Of a DNA stretch of 64,000 nt, positions 58,800 through 64,000 are shown piece by piece (positions within the stretch are counted from its first letter, which is position 1; the number at the start of each line of letters is the position of its first letter). The notes below the pieces were generated by a model that was given only the letters and a program-made list of their open reading frames with translations, had not been told where the DNA came from and searched no databases. Position numbers and translations under genes: made by a program. This DNA is from Gnetum montanum (Eukaryota; Streptophyta; Gnetopsida; Gnetales; Gnetaceae), in the NCBI GenBank assembly GCA_015680685.1, contig MNCI01030356.1, positions 54,047 through 118,046 of the forward strand, given 5' to 3'.

Positions 58800-60600
58800 A
58801 GTAGTGTGCACCTAAAGCAAATATTCAAAGGTGTCTGTATGTAGTAGCTACAAAACAAGAGGGTACCCAGTGGATGACCGTGGATCTTGAAAGGAGCATA
58901 CTTTACATGGAACTTACTGAGAGCATGACAGGTGCTTATGTCGTAGGCAAGGATGAACTAGAGAAAGTTCATCACCAACTATTTGATAATGCAAATGATA
59001 ATACTTATTGGGAAGAGTTGAAAATTCTTAAAAATTTTAAGCAAGAGCTCCTTGAGTTAAAAACTCTACTTACCAGCATGGAATATGCATTCTTAAAAAA
59101 TGGGAAGCTAGTACTAATCAATGAGAATCTTACTCCAAAATAGAAATAGATGTTGTTAAATGTAGTTGAAAAATGGTTAGAAGCCTTTGCTTGGTAATAT
59201 CCTAAACTCATAGGGATTGATCCTAGGATATGCCAGCATCGTATCTACATTGACTTGGCCATGAAGCTAAAGAGGTAGACATAGAGGCTATTGAACTCTA
59301 AATTGAAGTAGATTGTCAAAAAGGAAATTGTATAACTCCTCAAGATAAGGTTTATCTATCCCATTATAGATAGCAAGTGGGTTAGTCCACTCATGATTGT
59401 GCCAAAGAAAGGTGGCAAGTGATAGGTCTGTATCAAATTTTGGCTATTGAATATGGAAATATTCAAGGATCATTTTCTGTTTCCATTCATTGATTAGGTG
59501 TTAGACACCATATCTAGGTATTACTATTATATTTTTCTAGATGGTTATAGTGGCTATAACCAAATCCAGATCATGCCTGAGGACCAAGCCAAAACAACAT
59601 TCACAAGTCCCTGGGGGACCTTTTCATATCGCAAGATGCATTTTAGTTTGTGTAATGCTCTTACCATATTTCAATGCCTGGTCCTTAGTATTTTTTAATA
59701 GTAGATTGGTAGCAAGGTAGAATTATTTATAGATGAATTCTCTACCTATGGGAGTACATTTGAGCAAGCCCTAGATCACCTTGAGCAAGTACTGAAAGGA
59801 TGTGTTGAAACAAACCTTAGGCTCAATTGGCAAAGGAATCATTTGATGGTCTAGGAGGGCATTGTATTGGGGCACATAATAGCATAAGTAGGAATTGAGA
59901 TCAATCTTGAAAAAATAAGGATAATCCAAGGAATTACCTATCAACCAGAAATCATCAAAATTGTTTGGTCATTCCTTAGACACATTAGCTACTACTAGTG
60001 ATTTATAGAGAACTTCTCTAAGGTTGCAAAACTCTAGGTTGAGTTGACAAAGAAAGATGCTTCATTTTTTTGGACTAAGGAATGTGAAAAAGCATTGTAA
60101 CAATTGAAGGAGAAACTTATAGAAACTCTAATTTTATAGACACCTAACTAGTTCAGACCATTTCATGTTATGATGGATGCATCAAATTATTCCTTGGGAG
60201 CCATGCTTATGTAGTTGGATGACAAGAAATAACCATATTACATCCACTACACAAGCCAAAGCATTTTGTGTGCACAACTGAACTACACCACCATAGAAAA
60301 AGAATTGATGGCAGTGGTGTTTGCTCTAGAAAAGTTTAGGCATTATGTGCTTGGATAGAAAGTGTTTGTGTACATAGACTACAGTGCCATTCATTTCCTC
60401 ATGAAAAAGCCAATGGTGAGCCCCTGTGTCATATAGTGGCTAGTGATCTTACAAGATTTCGATTTTACAATAGTAGATCAAAAGGAAATTGAGAATGTGA
60501 TCATTGACCACTTGTTTTGGTTACGATGGGAAAAAAGAGAGGAAGAAATCCGACTATCTAATTTGTTTCCTGATGAACTCCTCTTTGCCAGGGCTATAAC
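58800..60600 (+). pseudogene. Reverse transcriptase-RNase H of element D
   Basis: A clean pre-RT linker (58874-59143) has YMELTESMTGAYVVG and SMEYAFLKNGKLVLI. RT shows IVPKKGGK (about 59396), FLDGYSGYNQIQI (about 59536), FTSPWGTFSYRKMHF and the catalytic box ELFIDEFSTYG (about 59725; DD changed to DE). RNase H follows with FHVMMDASNYSLGAML (about 60160), TTIEKELMAVVFALEKF and FLMKKPMV (about 60290-60420). More than ten stops. Confidence 0.85.
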
Positions 60601-60629
60601 TAAATAATTTCCCACTAAGCGTAAATGAT

Positions 60630-61890
60630 ATGATGGCAGTCTCACCTATCTTCTCACTCAAGAGATGTCACAAGGGTTGAACCATTAAAAGAAACAACAG
60701 TTTCTTCACCAAGTAAAGCACTTCATGGAGATCAATGGACACCTCTATAAGATGTTCATTAATGGCCTAGTTCATTGGTGTGTCCCTGATGCTGATCAAC
60801 TATGTGTTCTCTAGGATGTTCATGAGGGTTCTTGTGGGGGCCACAATGCTAGGAGATGCACGGTCACTGATGGTAAGATACCATTGGCCAATAATCTTTA
60901 GGGATGTTCACAATATGTCCACTCTTTTCAATTCCACCAATAAGATGGTGAAATGATTACTTGAATGGAGGAACCTCAACAGTGGATACAACCACTGGAA
61001 TCCTTTGACATATGGGGCATTGATTTTATGCATCCCATCATGTCCATGTCAAATGGAAAGGCATACATCATAGTCACTGTTGACTATTATACGAAATGGG
61101 AAGAAGTAGCACCCGTCATTGGCTATACATCTTCTACTACTGCTCTATTTGTATAACAAAATATTGTAAATAAGTTTAGTGTGCCACATTCATTAATTTC
61201 TAATAATGGAATCCAATTTATATGTACTACCTTTTGGAAGCTCATGCAACACATGGGGTTGAACATAAACTAATAACACCCTACCACCCTTAATTCAATG
61301 ATCAAGATGAGGTTACAAATAGGAAAATCACAAAGATCCTAACAAGAACTGTCAACAAATATAGAATAGACTAGTGCACAAAACTCAATGATGCCCTTTG
61401 GGTCTACCACTCAACATGGAAACTTCCTATAGGATATTCTCTCTATGAGATGGTGTATGGAAAATTACCAATACTTCCTATTCAATCCCAGCTTTGTACA
61501 CTTTCAATAGCCTATGACCTTGACCTTGACTTAAGTTTAGCACAAAAAGAAAGATTAATGAATCTCAACTTGCTAGACGAAAATCGATTGGTGGCCCTAT
61601 CATCTAACAAGTTGCATAAGACATTCAATAAAAAGAGCCATGACCTTAGAGTTAGGAATGTCAAATTTCAACTAGGAGATAACGTCCTCTACTGGAACCT
61701 GACACATGTACCTCAATGAACTAAGTTCTAGATATTGTGGGAAGGATCTTATATTATTTATGAAAATTTCTCTTCTGGGGCCATGTTGATCTAAAAACCT
61801 AAGAGCCCAGATAAGAAACAACTAGTCAATATACAAGTTAAACCTTTCCACAAGCTTGTGTAAGCTAGTGCAACAAACACCTCAATGGAT
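60630..61890 (+). pseudogene. Integrase of element D
   Basis: The N-terminal zinc-binding part is worn (DVHEGSCGGHN, about 60820). The core has QPLESFDIWGIDFMHPIMSM and YIIVTVDYYTKWEEVAP (about 60985-61115). The second catalytic Asp is changed to Asn (LISNNGIQF, about 61195). The catalytic Glu region keeps DEVTNRKI (about 61308). The C-terminal part has SLAQKERLMNLNLLDENRLV (61543-61590) and FQLGDNVLYWN. It ends before the box 'agtcatggggaagatgacc' at about 61933. Confidence 0.85.
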
Positions 61891-61929
61891 GGATAATCAT
61901 GCTCAATCTTTCAAATCTTCTCCTTTCAA

Positions 61930-63828
61930 CTTAGTCATGGGGAAGATGACCATCCATGCTAACTATATAAGGGACTCCTTAGTTTTTCATCTTTTTGTTT
62001 TACACATTTTTTTATCTTACAACTTTTTGTTTTTTTACATTATTAATTTTTCAAAAGTTTTATTTTACAACATCGTTAGTATGTTTTATTTTTCTTAAAT
62101 ATTTTACAATTTCTTGTATGTTTTCCTTTATTTTGGATGTGATTTTCTTATTATGTTTTAATAATAGTGCACCTTGTTACCAACTTGGTACAATGTGGTT
62201 TGATTGATGTGGGCATGTGCTATCCAATTATTTGATTGTTGGTGTCTAGATTCTAGCTTTGAATTTTGTTATTGATAACTAGCACATGGTTTCTTTTTCA
62301 TGAAATAGCTAGTGAGTCCACAACATCCACCCATCCATTAACTCTATCATTTTCCTTGTTATGGAAATGTGCGATCCCTTTTTCATTAATAAAAATTTAA
62401 CTAACTCATGACCTTGGTAGTTTCCAAATTTGGAAAGGATTCAAAGGTTTGAACAAGGTGTGACTTCAAGGAGACTCAGTACTCTTTCTACTTTTCTACT
62501 TACTTGGGTGCATGTGTGTTTTCATGAATTTCTTTCCATTTCATGTTGACTAATAATAGGAAGTATAATAAGTCTTTGCATGGTGTGGTTTCCATTAAAA
62601 AAAATGATGGGAATTCAAAGCACATCCCTTAGACAAAATAAATGAGCTACAAGCATTAGTTATGGGACTAGAAAGACATGTTACCCATGCCTAAAGGTCC
62701 ACTCTAACTAAGGCTCTTTTTCACTTCCTACTTCTCTTTTCTTTTTTAATAAATAATGGTGGTTGTTTTGTGGGAGTACTCTTATGTCTTAGGAGGGTGG
62801 ACTGGTCTTAAAATGGCGATGCGAAGTCACTAAATGTGGTTGGTTTTGGTCTAGACTAAAGATGGATTTTATCAGGTTATTTAACCACAAAAATTTACAA
62901 GGGACTTCATGTGACCTTAATTGGGAACTCCATTCCACACTCTCTCACCTCATTACTAGTTTCATGTTCTTGTTTGATGTGTTAAAATTCTTAGCTAGTT
63001 TCTTCTAGGTTTTTGTACTTAACTTTCTGTAACCATTAATCATCCATGGGACCCATGTACTCTTGGTTTGAAGTTATGCAAGGGTAATAAAGGGCATGTA
63101 CATGCTTTGGGGAGGACTCACATGCATACCTTTTGGTTGGGTTAGTTAAGTATTTTATCCTTAGACACCCTTACAATCAAATCCTTTTGTATGCCCCATC
63201 AATGACATCCAATTGTGTGCATCTTCACAATGTTTTTCAATGAAATCCTTTTTTTATTATTTTGAATTCTTAAATCCTCTTCAAACATTTCATCGTGTTG
63301 GAATTTTTTGAATTTAATAATGGGCCACTTATCCATTTCACCCTATTCTTCAGTTTTCCCACTAACACTATTAAAGGAATCAGTTCACCATAATCACAAC
63401 CTAGCCGAGTGTAACCACTGATGATACAAGGTACTTAAAAGCTATATGTTATACATTGCATACTAATCCATGATTTTTTTGTGATTGTAGTGGGAAGTGT
63501 GGACTAGAAGCAGGACTATCTTTACCAAGGAAGATATAGTAGTATCATGCAATGAGATCCATTTATAATCATTAGATCTTCTCCCTTGCTCTTTAGTTGC
63601 TAGAGGAGTTGGATGTTAGTTTTGTCTAGGGTGTTCAATTCTATTTCCATGAACATCCAATTATGTAAAAGATTCTAAATCTATATACTTGGGCACTTAG
63701 AGTCTATTTGTTCAGTCTAATTTAGTTTGCATGTTAGTTAATAATCCCATACCTTCCCAATATTTTGTAAGGAACTTGTTCCTTTTCTTGTTCACTCGAG
63801 GACAAGTTCTCATTCAATCATGGGGGTA
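61930..63828 (+). other. 3' non-coding region and polypurine tract of element D
   Basis: Same layout as element A: purine box (about 61933), T-rich tract (61980-62110), 'tctttgcatggtgtggtt' (about 62573), 'gaattcaaagcacatccctt', 'gcttggggaggact' like stretch (about 63105), 'actcgaggacaagtt' and the end tract catgggggta (63819-63828). Confidence 0.75.
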
Positions 63829-63910
63829 TGATGAGTCGTATTTTTTAGGTCTTCGATATTGAATATCTGATATTGAAGCTGCGATGTCAAGTATCCGATA
63901 TCAGGCCTTG
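63829..63910 (+). repeat. Start of 3' LTR of element D (type 2), truncated
   Basis: TGATGAGTCG is followed by a 7-bp-register array: gatattg (63855), aatatct, gatattg, aagctgc, gatgtca, agtatcc, gatatca (63897). Homology to the A LTR stops before the TATA box, at about 63910. Confidence 0.75.
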
Positions 63911-64000
63911 TGACGATTGAAAACTTCAGTTGCTGGAACACCAAGAGGTTAGTGGCGTATAGCCTAATCCCAAGTTCGTGCAAGGGCTGTGCTAGAAATG
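63911..64000. other. Unassigned sequence at the window end
   Basis: Less AT-rich than its surroundings and not similar to the LTRs. Too short to classify. Confidence 0.3.

Larger units (their letters stand above)
48906..63910 (+). mobile_element. Element D: Athila-like Ty3/gypsy retrotransposon, 5' truncated
   Basis: The left end lacks LTR and PBS: the leader ('gtgcgctatctaggac', as in A's leader) starts at about 48917, joined to the integrase relic of element I. gag begins at 49076 and is interrupted at 49111-55005 by element C. gag resumes at 55011. The protease is split by solo LTR K (57591-58362). RT-RNase H, integrase, 3' non-coding region and the start of a 3' LTR (63829) follow. The 3' LTR loses homology at about 63910. 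Without its insertions D is about 8.4 kb. Many stops. Confidence 0.85.

Overview
This is a nuclear DNA window from a land plant with a large, repeat-filled genome. The only intact host gene is a minus-strand nuclear gene for the plastid ribosomal protein bL12c (1337-1936). Nearly everything else is decayed retrotransposon DNA. A gymnosperm-like genome fits the many old, unpurged copies, but the sequence does not prove it.

The main occupants are Ty3/gypsy LTR retrotransposons that look like the Athila branch of the Tat/Athila lineage. The evidence is a primer-binding site (PBS) complementary to the 3' end of tRNA-Asp, TGATG...CATCA LTR ends, the RT motif FMDDFSTYG, a C-x2-C-x3-H-x4-C gag knuckle, and about 2 kb of non-coding DNA between integrase and the 3' LTR. 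All copies are dead, with many stop codons and frameshifts.

Layout. 1-735: two minus-strand LTR pieces joined head to tail. 1337-1936: RPL12. 3150-3707 and 20915-21228: the two halves of a minus-strand LINE ORF1-like (DUF4283 plus CCHC) relic, split by element A. Element A: 3708-20914, flanked by ACTTG, with gag, protease, RT-RNase H and integrase. Element B: 9522-16766, flanked by GGTAT, nested inside A between RNase H and integrase; it has gag and protease only. Element F: about 21480-29157, an older relic cut by a LINE-bearing insertion (about 23749-27189) and ended by a small LTR with an initiator-Met PBS (29158-29398). Element H: 31442-44529, minus strand, with gag to integrase plus an extra 3' coding relic. 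Element I: 46210-48905, a different Ty3/gypsy (chromovirus-like) relic. Element D: 48906-63910, lacking its 5' LTR, interrupted by element C (49111-55005, gag only, site ACGAA) and by solo LTR K (57591-58362, site GGAAT).

The most striking signal is in the LTR promoters. All ten LTRs that retain a TATA box carry an array of GATATC-like palindromes just upstream, and the box nearest the TATA starts exactly 24 bp before it, even between LTR types that otherwise look different. The 3' non-coding regions are also conserved and carry internal copies of the polypurine-tract motif. One short stretch (10178-10346) looks like an inverted contig placed between single-N gaps, so it is probably an assembly error.
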